Origin: Cyanobium sp. FGCU6
GTDB taxonomy: Bacteria; Cyanobacteriota; Cyanobacteriia; PCC-6307; Cyanobiaceae
Assembly: GCA_024958655.1 (NCBI GenBank)
Contig: JANWUR010000008.1
Span: 62,001 to 126,000, forward strand
Reading direction: 5' to 3'
Length of the DNA stretch: 64,000 nt
Below are positions 57,180-64,000 of this stretch, one piece after another. The notes beneath the pieces are model-generated. The model was given only the letters and a program-made list of their open reading frames with translations, searched no databases and had not been told where the DNA came from. The translations under genes and the position numbers were made by a program. How positions within the stretch are numbered: the stretch's first letter is position 1; each line of letters starts with the position of its first letter.

Positions 57180-58619
57180 ATGGCGGACAGCCCCGATGAC
57201 AGCGCGGCGATCGACGCCACGACCGAGGTTCTGATCGTGGGTGGGGGCGTGTGCGGCACTGCCCTGCTGTTCGAGCTGGCCCGCTACACCGATCTGGCAT
57301 CCCTCACGCTGGTGGAGCGCTACGGGCAGCTGGCGCAGGTGAACTCCAAGGCCACCAACAACAGCCAGACGATTCACTGCGGTGACATCGAGACCAACTA
57401 CACCCTGGAGAAGGCGCTGAAGGTGAAGCGCACCGCCGAGATGATCGGGCGCTACGCCGAACTGCTGGAGCCGGCCGAGCGCGATCTGTGCGTCTTCCGC
57501 ACCCCCAAGATGGTGCTGGGGGTTGGAGAGAAGGAGTGCGCCTTCCTGCGCCGCCGCTTTGAGGAGTTCGCCCCGCATTTTCCGGCGATGGAGCTGCTCG
57601 ATGCGGCCGCGATCGCCGAATGGGAACCCCAGGTGGGCCTGGACGGTGGCGAGCCCAGGCCCGAGGAGATCGTGGCGATCGGCATCCGCAACTCCCCCAC
57701 CGCCGTCGACTACGAGGCCCTCTCCGCCTCCTTCCTGGCGCGGGCCCGCGCCGAGCTGGCGGGCACGGAGCGGCGGCTCGATCTGCGGCTTGGCACCACC
57801 GTGCACCGCATCCTCCCCGATGGTGATGGCTTCCTTGTGGAGATGGGGGCCACGGGCATGGGGCCGGGCCGGTCGGCCGCGCGACCGCTCCAGCGTGTTC
57901 GGGCGCGCCAGGTGGTGGTGAATGCCGGGGCCCACAGCCTGCTCATGGCCCAGGCGATGGGCTTCGGCCTGCAGTATTCCTGTCTGCCGGTGGCCGGCAG
58001 CTTCTACTTCACCCCGGATCTGCTGCGGGGCAAGGTATACACCGTGCAGAACGACAAGCTGCCCTTTGCCGCCCTGCACGGCGACCCGGACGTCCGAGCC
58101 CCGGGGCAGACCCGCTTCGGTCCCACGGCCCTGCTGCTGCCGCGGTTGGAGCGTTACGTGCCGGCTTCCTTCTGGGAGTTCCTGAAGGTGCTGCGCCTCG
58201 ATGGTGCCGTGCTGGCGGTGCTGTGGCAGCTGTTCGGGGTGGCCGACATCCGCCGCTACATCCTGCGCAATCTGCTGTTCGAGGTCCCCTGGCTCAGGCG
58301 CCGGCTGTTCCTGGCCGATGCCCGCAAGATCGTCCCCGGTCTCCAGCTCCAGGATCTGCGATTTGCGGAGGGCTACGGCGGCGTGAGGCCCCAGCTGATC
58401 GACAAGCAGCAGCGTCGGCTGATGCTCGGTGAGGTGAGCATCCCGGCGGTTCCGGGCCTGATCTTCAACGTCACCCCGTCGCCGGGGGGCACCTGCTGCC
58501 TGGGCAACGGGGAGCGGGATCTGGAGGCGATCGCCGTGCATCTGGGTTGCCGCTTCGATCGCGAGCGATTGGAGCGTGAGTTGCACGAGCCCCCCGCCGT
58601 GCCGGCCACCTGTCCCTGA
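57180..58619 (+). CDS. mqo: FAD-dependent malate:quinone oxidoreductase, Helicobacter (type-2) like
   Basis: Membrane-associated flavoprotein oxidising malate to oxaloacetate and passing electrons to quinone. 479 residues from the ATG at 57180, which has AGGAG seven bases upstream. FAD motif 'EVLIVGGGVCGTALLFELARY', then 'QVNSKATNNSQTIHCGDIETNYTLEKALKVK', which resembles the epsilon-proteobacterial MQO rather than the E. coli/Corynebacterium type. C-terminal 'PGLIFNVTPSPGGTCCLGNGERD'. The frame is open back to TTG 57039 and would add a hydrophobic helix. Malate as substrate is inferred from similarity. Confidence 0.78.
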   Translation: MADSPDDSAAIDATTEVLIVGGGVCGTALLFELARYTDLASLTLVERYGQLAQVNSKATNNSQTIHCGDIETNYTLEKALKVKRTAEMIGRYAELLEPAERDLCVFRTPKMVLGVGEKECAFLRRRFEEFAPHFPAMELLDAAAIAEWEPQVGLDGGEPRPEEIVAIGIRNSPTAVDYEALSASFLARARAELAGTERRLDLRLGTTVHRILPDGDGFLVEMGATGMGPGRSAARPLQRVRARQVVVNAGAHSLLMAQAMGFGLQYSCLPVAGSFYFTPDLLRGKVYTVQNDKLPFAALHGDPDVRAPGQTRFGPTALLLPRLERYVPASFWEFLKVLRLDGAVLAVLWQLFGVADIRRYILRNLLFEVPWLRRRLFLADARKIVPGLQLQDLRFAEGYGGVRPQLIDKQQRRLMLGEVSIPAVPGLIFNVTPSPGGTCCLGNGERDLEAIAVHLGCRFDRERLERELHEPPAVPATCP

Positions 58620-58644
58620 GGCACGGCCGCCGGGGCTTCAGGGA
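58613..58644. terminator. Hairpin spanning the convergent stops of mqo and the ABM-domain gene
   Basis: TCCCTGAGGC / GCTTCAGGGA forms a 10-bp stem with one G-U pair and a 12-nt loop, containing both stop codons (58617-58619 and 58638-58640). Its symmetry suits a bidirectional terminator, although no T tract is present on either side. Confidence 0.5.
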
Positions 58645-59297
58645 ATCCCCAGGAGCAGGGCGACCTGCCGTGCCAGCAGCAGCACGGCCGCGATCGAAAG
58701 CGGCGCGGTCCAGCGCCAGTGGCCGCCCGGCCGACGCTCCAGCCAGCCCCGGTACAGCCGTTGCACCAGTGGCACCAGCCACCAGCCCGTGAGCGAGACC
58801 GTGGCGATGTTGGCCAGCAGCAGGGTGGTGGCCGGATCCGCGGGCAGGTCCCGCAGCAGGCGCGCCACCACCAGCACCGACGGGTAAAGCACCAGCAGCA
58901 CCAGCAGGTTGATCTTCCAGGTCGGTGGCGCTCCCTGGGCGGAGCGGGCCAGCCAGAGTGCATAGCCCCGCCAGTTGGTATGGGCCGCGAAGCCACCGCC
59001 GGCCCGGTGGGCCTGCTCCAGGAGCCGGCGGCGCTTCGGGCTGTCCATCCAGCCCACCCAGCGATCCAGGTCGCTCCAACGGGAACTGCTGCGATAGATC
59101 AGCGGCGGTCCCTCGGCCACCTTCGTGGGACCGTCATGGGAGAGGAAGCCCGGCGCCCGGGCCTCGGCGTCGAACAGCCTGGCCATGGCCTCGAGGAACG
59201 CCCCCTCGGTCCCGGGATTCACCCGATGCTCGGCCGTGAAGGCGAAGGTGCTGTCGTCGTGGCCGCCGCTGGCGAGCTGGGGCTCGGACCGAACCAT
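58638..59297 (-). CDS. ABM-domain (antibiotic biosynthesis monooxygenase-like) membrane protein
   Basis: 219 residues. The N-terminal half has a dimeric alpha-beta barrel ABM pattern ('TFAFTAEHRVNPGTEGAFLEAMARLFDAEARAPGFLSHDG' and 'YRSSSRWSDLDRWVGWMDSPKRRRLLEQA'). The C-terminal half has three membrane helices ('WKINLLVLLVLYPSVLVVARLL', 'LLANIATVSLTGWWLVPLVQRLY', 'APLSIAAVLLLARQVALLLG'). Such ABM-TM fusions exist in cyanobacteria and proteobacteria with no known function. cobM lies 10 nt upstream on the same strand (59308). Confidence 0.75.
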   Translation of the reverse strand: MVRSEPQLASGGHDDSTFAFTAEHRVNPGTEGAFLEAMARLFDAEARAPGFLSHDGPTKVAEGPPLIYRSSSRWSDLDRWVGWMDSPKRRRLLEQAHRAGGGFAAHTNWRGYALWLARSAQGAPPTWKINLLVLLVLYPSVLVVARLLRDLPADPATTLLLANIATVSLTGWWLVPLVQRLYRGWLERRPGGHWRWTAPLSIAAVLLLARQVALLLGIP

Positions 59298-59307
59298 GGC
59301 GGCAGGG

Positions 59308-60069
59308 TCAGGCTCCGCCTCGGAACAGATGCTGATGCCCCTCCCAGTAGAGCTTCGAGCGGGCCTCGGCGGGGGGGCGCAGGGCCGGACTGACCACGTA
59401 GAGGGTGGTGCGGATCAGTTCCCGCTCGCGGCTGGTGGCGGCCATGGCGCTCAGGGGCACCACAGTGAGCCACTGGTCGGGCCAGCTCACCCGGTAGCCG
59501 ATCGCCACCGGCGTGTCGGCCCGGTAGTGGCGCAGCAGTTCCGCCTCCACCTCTTCCACATGGCGGGCGCTGAGGTACAGGCAGAGGGAGGCCTGCAGGG
59601 CGGCCAGCCGGGCCAGGGATTCTCGCTCGGGCACGCCGGTGCGGCCACCGGCGCGGCTGAGCACGATCGTCTGCACCAGCCCGGGGATGGTGAGTTCGCT
59701 GGAGAGGGCGGCGGCGGTGGCCTGGTAGGCGCTGAGGCCAGGCACCACCTCCACCTCCAGCCCCGCATCGGCCAGCCGGCAGATCTGCTCCTGCAGGGCG
59801 CCATAGAGACAGGGATCGCCGTCGTGCAGGCGCACCACCCGTTTGCCTGCGCGGGCCCGTTCCACCACCACGGCCATCACCTCCTCGAGGGTGAGCGTGC
59901 TGGTGCGGTGGCGCTCGCAGCCGCCCGGAGCGAGGGCGGCGATCGCGGGATTCACGAGCGAGTCGGTCCATACCAACACCTCGGCCTGCTCCAGGGCCCG
60001 GGCCGCCCGCAGGGTGAGCAGATCGGGGGCTCCAGGCCCCGCTCCCACGATCTGAACCCGGTGGCTCAT
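59308..60069 (-). CDS. cobM: Precorrin-4 C11-methyltransferase
   Basis: SAM-dependent methyltransferase of corrin ring synthesis. 253 residues from the ATG at 60069. '[35 protein letters not shown]' and '[18 protein letters not shown]' are the standard tetrapyrrole methylase motifs, and '[32 protein letters not shown]' is CobM/CbiF-like. It overlaps the lgt stop by 4 nt. With the CobT-like gene at 31 kb it points to de novo cobamide synthesis. Confidence 0.93.
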   Translation of the reverse strand: MSHRVQIVGAGPGAPDLLTLRAARALEQAEVLVWTDSLVNPAIAALAPGGCERHRTSTLTLEEVMAVVVERARAGKRVVRLHDGDPCLYGALQEQICRLADAGLEVEVVPGLSAYQATAAALSSELTIPGLVQTIVLSRAGGRTGVPERESLARLAALQASLCLYLSARHVEEVEAELLRHYRADTPVAIGYRVSWPDQWLTVVPLSAMAATSRERELIRTTLYVVSPALRPPAEARSKLYWEGHQHLFRGGA

Positions 60070-60923
60070 GCCGCCACCCCGGCCGGATCCGGCAAGGAGC
60101 GATGGCGGATGCACAGCCACCAGAGGCCCACCCCACCCAGGGCGATGAGCAGCAGGCTCACCAGCTGGGCCATCCGCACACCCCCCTCACAGAAGGGGGG
60201 CGTGGCGAACAGGCAGAGGGGATCGATGCGCAGGCCCTCGATCCACACCCGTCCGCTGCTGTAGGCCATCAGGTACACGCAGCTCAGGGCCCCGGCCGGC
60301 AGGCGGATGCGGCCGCGGCTGGCCAGGCGGAACAGCAGGAGCAGCAGGGCGCAGACCCCAAGGTTCCACAGGGATTCGTAGAGAAAGGTGGGATGGAACC
60401 CCGAGTGGTCGAGAAACTCCATGGGTCGCTGGGCCTGGGGAATGGTGAGCCGCCAGGGCAGGTCGGTGGGGAGGCCGAAGGCCTCGGAATTGAAGAAGTT
60501 GCCCCAGCGTCCGATCGCCTGGCCCAGGGCGACGCAGGGCACCAGCACATCCAGAAGGGGCCAGAAGGCCTGCCGCCGCCAGCGACAGAAGAGGATCGTT
60601 GCCACCACCCCGCCGATCAGGGCGCCATGGATGGCGATGCCACCGCGCCAGATCGCCAGCATGTCAACCCAGCGCCCCTGGTACTGGCGCCACTCGAGAG
60701 CCACGTAGTACGTGCGGGCGCCGATCACGGCGCCCACCACCAGCACGGGCAGGAGGTCGGCCACCAGGGCCGGGTCGATGGCGCGGCGGCGGGCCAGCTG
60801 CATGGCCAGCATCAGTCCAACCAGCACCGCCGTGGCGATCAGCAGGCCGTACCAACGCAAGGAGAAGGGGCCCAGCTGGAACACCAGGGGCCCCGGAGAG
60901 GTGAAGACAGCCAGGAATGGCAT
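60066..60923 (-). CDS. lgt: Prolipoprotein diacylglyceryl transferase
   Basis: First step of bacterial lipoprotein maturation: moves diacylglyceryl from phosphatidylglycerol to the lipobox Cys. 285 residues with about seven helices. '[21 protein letters not shown]', '[15 protein letters not shown]', '[16 protein letters not shown]', '[16 protein letters not shown]' (the Lgt signature) and '[12 protein letters not shown]' are all present. Its products include the lipoproteins seen at 30.2 and 32.5 kb. It is followed by cobM with an ATGA overlap and preceded by petA. Confidence 0.96.
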   Translation of the reverse strand: MPFLAVFTSPGPLVFQLGPFSLRWYGLLIATAVLVGLMLAMQLARRRAIDPALVADLLPVLVVGAVIGARTYYVALEWRQYQGRWVDMLAIWRGGIAIHGALIGGVVATILFCRWRRQAFWPLLDVLVPCVALGQAIGRWGNFFNSEAFGLPTDLPWRLTIPQAQRPMEFLDHSGFHPTFLYESLWNLGVCALLLLLFRLASRGRIRLPAGALSCVYLMAYSSGRVWIEGLRIDPLCLFATPPFCEGGVRMAQLVSLLLIALGGVGLWWLCIRHRSLPDPAGVAA

Positions 60924-60934
60924 CGGGAAGGCAA

Positions 60935-61867
60935 TCAGACGATGCCCTCGGCCGCCTGCACCTTCTCGACCTGACGCTTCTTGAGCACCAGCAGGATCTG
61001 GGAGAGCGCCACGAGGGCGAAGAAGGCGAGCAGGCCGTAGATGCGCACGGGGTCCTGCAGAACCACTTCGGCGTCAACCTGGCCAAAACCGCCCACGTTG
61101 GGATCGCTGCTGATCGGCGCACCTGCTTCCACGGTGTCACCCACCTTCACGATCACCGAGGGGCCCGCGGGCACGGTTTCACTGACGCTGCCGGTGGCGG
61201 TGGTGAGGGTGACGAGGGTGGTGCCGTTCTCGCCGGGCTCGATCGAGGCCACGGTGCCGGCCGCAGGGGCGGTGAAAGCGTTGTTATTGGTCTTCTCTCC
61301 GGTGGGGTTGACCTGACCACGACCGCGGTTGCCGCCCACATGCAGCTGGTACTTGCCGAAGTGGATGGCGCTGTCGGTGGCGGGGTCGGGCGAGAGGATC
61401 GGGAACACGATCTTCTGATGCTGATCGCCAGGCAGCGGGCCCACGAGAAGAATATTGGGCTGGGTTTCGCTGTACTGGGTGTAGTAGATCCCCTGGGTCT
61501 CCTCCTTGAGTTCCTCACTGAGGCGGTCCTGGGGAGCGAGGGTGAAGCCGTCGGGAAGCATCACCACGGCACCCACGTTCAGGCCGGTGGGGCTGCCGTC
61601 ACCGGCGACCTGCTGCACGGCGGTGTCGTAGGGGATCTCCACCTCGGCCTTGAAGACTGTGTCGGGGAAGACGGCCTGGGGGACCTCCACTCGGGTGGCC
61701 TTCTTGGCCAGGTGGCAGTTGGCGCAGACGATCTTGCCTGTGGCTTCCCGGGGGCTGGCGTAGTTCTGCTGGGCGTAGAAGGGATAGGCCCAGCTCGGGG
61801 AGGCCCCGGCCACGAGAACGACCAGACTGAGCAGGCTGCCGAGGAGGGCGGAGAGGGGACGGCGCAT
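60935..61867 (-). CDS. petA: Cytochrome f
   Basis: c-type cytochrome of the cytochrome b6f complex, reducing plastocyanin or cytochrome c6. 310 residues from the ATG at 61867. The signal peptide ends at 'PSWA', exposing the mature Tyr28 ('[12 protein letters not shown]') whose amino group ligates the heme. The heme site is 'CANCH' (Cys48, Cys51, His52). A single C-terminal membrane helix is '[22 protein letters not shown]'. Just downstream of petC in the usual petCA order. The track start at 62089 is rejected because it overlaps petC. Confidence 0.97.
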   Translation of the reverse strand: MRRPLSALLGSLLSLVVLVAGASPSWAYPFYAQQNYASPREATGKIVCANCHLAKKATRVEVPQAVFPDTVFKAEVEIPYDTAVQQVAGDGSPTGLNVGAVVMLPDGFTLAPQDRLSEELKEETQGIYYTQYSETQPNILLVGPLPGDQHQKIVFPILSPDPATDSAIHFGKYQLHVGGNRGRGQVNPTGEKTNNNAFTAPAAGTVASIEPGENGTTLVTLTTATGSVSETVPAGPSVIVKVGDTVEAGAPISSDPNVGGFGQVDAEVVLQDPVRIYGLLAFFALVALSQILLVLKKRQVEKVQAAEGIV

Positions 61868-61923
61868 GGCGGGGAGTCGGACGGCGGGTCGGACGGTGGT
61901 GGCGAAAACGGGAGCGAAGGGGA

Positions 61924-62472
61924 TCAGGCCCACCAGGCCTTCTCGCCGGTGCGGAAATCGGTTTCGGTCCACTGGCTGAGAAACACGTTGTCGTTCTCGA
62001 CCGAGACGTGAGCCAGGGCCAGGGAGAGGGGAGCGGGACCGCGCACGACCTTGCCGGTGGCGTCGTACTGGGAGCCGTGGCATGGGCACATGAACTTGTT
62101 GGCGCCGCTGTTCCAGGGCACCACGCAGCCCAGGTGGGTGCAGATGGCGTTGATGCCGTAGTCGCCGATCGAATCGGGGCCATCCACCACCAGGTAGGTG
62201 GGATCGCCCTTGAGGCCTTGCACCAGGCTGCGGTCGCCCTCCTTGTGGCCAGCCAGCCAGCCGCTGAGGGTGACGGCGTTGCCCACCTCATCCTTGGCCG
62301 TGGTGCCGCCACCGCTGCCGGCGGCCTTCGGGGGGATGAAGTAGTTGGCCACGGGATAGAGGGCTGCCAGGGCCACCCCCGTGCACGAGCCGAAGGTGAG
62401 CAGGTTCATGAACTGCCGTCGACCCATTCCGGGCACATCACCACGGGGGGAGCTGGCGGGGATCTGGGTCAT
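61924..62472 (-). CDS. petC: Cytochrome b6f Rieske iron-sulfur protein
   Basis: Transfers electrons from plastoquinol to cytochrome f. 182 residues. The N-terminal Tat-like '[33 protein letters not shown]' doubles as membrane anchor. The 2Fe-2S ligands are in '[11 protein letters not shown]' and 'CPCHGSQYD'. petA follows after 56 nt. Its upstream region carries the -10-like TAATGT and the inverted repeat GTTCC-C-GGAAC close to the start codon. Confidence 0.97.
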   Translation of the reverse strand: MTQIPASSPRGDVPGMGRRQFMNLLTFGSCTGVALAALYPVANYFIPPKAAGSGGGTTAKDEVGNAVTLSGWLAGHKEGDRSLVQGLKGDPTYLVVDGPDSIGDYGINAICTHLGCVVPWNSGANKFMCPCHGSQYDATGKVVRGPAPLSLALAHVSVENDNVFLSQWTETDFRTGEKAWWA

Positions 62473-62508
62473 GCGCGACGTTCCGGGAACCGGGGCAACG
62501 TGCCGCCC

Positions 62509-62514
62509 ACATTA
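62509..62514 (-). promoter_or_regulatory. Candidate -10 element TAATGT of petCA
   Basis: TAATGT on the minus strand lies 36 nt before the petC start and matches TAnnnT. The downstream leader carries GTTCC-C-GGAAC (62480-62490). Confidence 0.35.
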
Positions 62515-62605
62515 AGGGCTGCCGTTCCCACCCCGTGCCGGCTCTGCCGGGGCTGCGCCTGGTGCTGAAACAAGCCGTAGTGCGGGACTCCTCCCCGGCC
62601 CCCTC

Positions 62606-62611
62606 TAGGCT
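62606..62611 (+). promoter_or_regulatory. Candidate -10 element TAGGCT of the DUF3067 gene
   Basis: TAGGCT lies 33 nt before the probable CTG start at 62645 of the DUF3067 gene. Same sequence as the candidate ctaC -10. Confidence 0.35.
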
Positions 62612-62644
62612 CCACCCTCACGCAGCGGACCGACGTCCTCCCCC

Positions 62645-62956
62645 CTGACGGCTGATGAGCTCCTGGCCCTGCTGCGCGACCGCTGGCAGGCCTCCTATGA
62701 CGTGCGCCTGGTGCAGCGCCAGGGGCGTCTGTACTTTCAGGTGATGTGGGCCCATCTCGAGCAGCAGTCCTTCCCCCTCAGTCCCGAGCAGTACGGCGAT
62801 CGCCTTGAGGCGGTCTGTGCCGCCCTCAACGATCTGGGCGTGGCCCAGTCGGTGCGCACCTGGCTGAGCACCACCCGCGATCGGCCCCGCCTGGGTAAGG
62901 CCCTGTCGCTGCCGCTGGAGGTCCCCGGGGCCCGTGCCAGCGAATTCCTGCTCTGA
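62645..62956 (+). CDS. DUF3067 family protein, non-canonical start likely
   Basis: Small conserved protein of oxygenic phototrophs, function unknown. 'LTADELLALLRDRWQASYDVRLVQRQGRLYFQVMWAHLEQQSFPL' is the family N-terminal half and 'RDRPRLGKALSLPLEV' the C-terminal mark. The first canonical start is GTG 62702, which would remove the conserved first helix. The frame is open back to 62609 with no ATG, GTG or TTG, so translation may begin at CTG 62645 (103 residues). Convergent with tatC. Confidence 0.78.
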   Translation: MTADELLALLRDRWQASYDVRLVQRQGRLYFQVMWAHLEQQSFPLSPEQYGDRLEAVCAALNDLGVAQSVRTWLSTTRDRPRLGKALSLPLEVPGARASEFLL

Positions 62957-62964
62957 AGTCAGGC

Positions 62965-63735
62965 CTAGGCCTCCAGGGGCCTCCTCACCTGCTCGCTCAG
63001 CCGCACCAGCCCCACACCCACCAGGTAGAGGGCGGTGATCGCGCCGCCCAGGAGGAGCATCGTCACCGGATCGGTGGAGGGGGTGAGGACGGCCCCCGCC
63101 AGGGCGCTGGCGAGCACCACCCAGCGCCAGGCCGCCAGCATGCGGCGGGAGTCGATCAGGCCAAGGGCCCCGAGCAGCAGCTGCAGCACGGGCAGCTGGA
63201 AGGCCAGGGCGGTGGTGACCATCAGCAGCAGCACGAAATCGAGGTAGCGCTCGATCGACCACAGGGGCTCCACCACATCGGCCCCGTAACTCACAAGGAA
63301 CCGCAGGGCGGCGGGCACCAGGGCCCACCAGGCGAAGGCCAGGCCGGCGGCGAACAGCACGCTGGAGCCGGCCACCGCGGGGGCCACCAGCCGACGTTCC
63401 CGCCGGGTGAGGCCCGGCAGCACGAAGCCCAGCACCTCGAACAGAATCCAGGGCAAGGCGAGGGTCAGGCCCGCATAGCCCGCCACCTTCAGCGACACGA
63501 ACAGGAACTCGCCCGGCGCCAGCTGCAGGAAGCGGATGCCCTGGGCCGGCACCTCGAGCAGGCGCACCAGCGGTCGCACCAGGGCGAGGCAGGCCGCCGC
63601 CGCCACGACCACCGCCAGCAGGCTGCGCAGCAGGCGCCGGCGCAGTTCTTCGAGGTGGTCCACCAGGCTCATCTCCACCTCGGCCGGGAACTCATCGTCC
63701 GGGTCGAGGGGAACAGTGGAGGGAATGTCGTTCAT
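62965..63735 (-). CDS. tatC: Twin-arginine translocase subunit TatC
   Basis: Receptor subunit of the Tat export system in thylakoid and plasma membranes; substrates here should include the Rieske protein. 256 residues, six helices. 'MSLVDHLEELRRRLLRSLLAVVVAA' (the TatC N-terminal motif), 'FLFVSLKVAGYAGLTLALPWILFEVLGFVLPGLTRRERR', and 'VEPLWSIERYLDFVLLLMVTTALAFQLPVLQLLLGALGLI' are typical. The start overlaps the stop of the NFACT gene (ATGA). Confidence 0.95.
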   Translation of the reverse strand: MNDIPSTVPLDPDDEFPAEVEMSLVDHLEELRRRLLRSLLAVVVAAAACLALVRPLVRLLEVPAQGIRFLQLAPGEFLFVSLKVAGYAGLTLALPWILFEVLGFVLPGLTRRERRLVAPAVAGSSVLFAAGLAFAWWALVPAALRFLVSYGADVVEPLWSIERYLDFVLLLMVTTALAFQLPVLQLLLGALGLIDSRRMLAAWRWVVLASALAGAVLTPSTDPVTMLLLGGAITALYLVGVGLVRLSEQVRRPLEA

Positions 63736-64000
63736 GGCCGTCTGTCCTGGCCGACGTTAGGGGTCTCCAGCAGGGCGAGGGCCCGCGCTGGTTCCCCCCA
63801 GAGAATCTCACCGCCGCGATGGCGCACCGTGCCCGCCCCGGCGCCGGGAATGCGCTGCAGTGTTTCGGTGGGCACCATCACCACCGGTACCCGGCCGCTG
63901 CCCCTCCCCCGGCTGAAATGGGCCGCCAGGTCGGCGGCGGCGGCCAGGTCGGCCTCGCCTGCCATCCCCTCCGAGGCCTTGAGCACCACGTGGCTGCCCG
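63732..64000 (-). CDS. NFACT family (RqcH/Rqc2-like) protein, C-terminal fragment
   Basis: Only the C-terminal 88 residues are in the window; the start lies beyond 64000. The visible part, 'VVLKASEGMAGEADLAAAADLAAHFSRGRGSGRVPVVMV' followed by 'GAGAGTVRHRGGEILW', is the NFACT-R module of RqcH/FbpA-like proteins that extend nascent chains on obstructed 50S ribosomes. The stop overlaps the tatC start by 4 nt, as in an operon. Confidence 0.85.
   Translation of the reverse strand, partial: GSHVVLKASEGMAGEADLAAAADLAAHFSRGRGSGRVPVVMVPTETLQRIPGAGAGTVRHRGGEILWGEPARALALLETPNVGQDRRP

Noticed and set aside
62618-63328. 236-codon minus-strand ORF across DUF3067 and tatC
   Set aside because: Out of frame with tatC on the same strand and antisense to DUF3067; the true frames carry family motifs.

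Overview
The window comes from a GC-rich picocyanobacterium of the alpha-cyanobacterial (Cyanobium / freshwater-brackish Synechococcus) type. The evidence is the petC-petA pair (Rieske and cytochrome f), a cyanobacterial NdhB, an NblS/Hik33-type kinase, Vipp1, a cyAbrB regulator, DUF1825 and DUF3067 proteins, an A2-type cytochrome oxidase and many copies of the HIP1 octamer GCGATCGC. The window is ordinary chromosome packed with housekeeping genes. I see no IS element, integrase, prophage, CRISPR array or rRNA, and one tRNA (Val, CAC). Third codon positions are almost all G or C, so the ORF track is full of long antisense shadows, two of them over 1000 codons.

Layout. 1-3 kb: nblS (cut by the window edge) and purD on the minus strand. 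3-11.7 kb: plus-strand run of an exported hypothetical, purC, bamA/omp85, lpxC, fabZ, lpxA, lpxB and an exported msrA, which is an outer-membrane assembly and lipid A block. 11.7-16 kb: two small proteins, pepA, a GIY-YIG-like protein, a helix-hairpin-helix protein and a LuxR-type regulator. 16-25 kb: DUF1825, tyrS, a cupin, pyrF, a WbuC-like cupin, a DciA-like (DUF721) protein, vipp1, thioredoxin, an aminotransferase, biotin ligase and an M23 peptidase. 25-27.5 kb: LolD/MacB-type ATPase and ndhB. 27.5-33.6 kb: topA followed by four tightly linked genes (lipoprotein, DUF2232 membrane protein, CobT-like protein, exported binding-protein-like lipoprotein). 33.6-37.2 kb: Fe-S aldo/keto reductase, DUF151 protein, ribE, DUF308 protein, cyAbrB.

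37.3-44.7 kb is the respiratory oxidase locus: ctaCDE on minus and ctaA, ctaB and an ABC exporter pair on plus, diverging from a short region that holds two palindromes. 44.7-52.3 kb: hypothetical, nanE, small ORF, stand-alone groEL, small membrane protein, fabG, K+ channel/TrkA protein, GT9-like protein, ispD. 52.3-58.6 kb: S66 carboxypeptidase, UbiA-type prenyltransferase, ppx/gppA, RodZ-like HTH protein, tRNA-Val, and a malate:quinone oxidoreductase of the Helicobacter type. 58.6-64 kb: ABM-domain membrane protein, cobM, lgt, petA, petC, DUF3067, tatC and the end of an NFACT/RqcH-family gene.

Many neighbours overlap by 1-20 nt (ATGA, TGATG, TTGA), which suggests translational coupling in operons. 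Promoter signals are mainly -10-like TAnnnT hexamers 20-45 nt before starts; Shine-Dalgarno sequences are rare. Several intergenic hairpins lack a U tract. I did not find a convincing new multi-gene system. The best leads are the palindromes in the cta divergent region, the hairpin abutting the ubiA start codon, the unusual Helicobacter-type MQO, the DciA-like protein with a four-cysteine tail, the post-topA envelope/corrinoid cluster and the DUF3067 gene without a canonical start codon.
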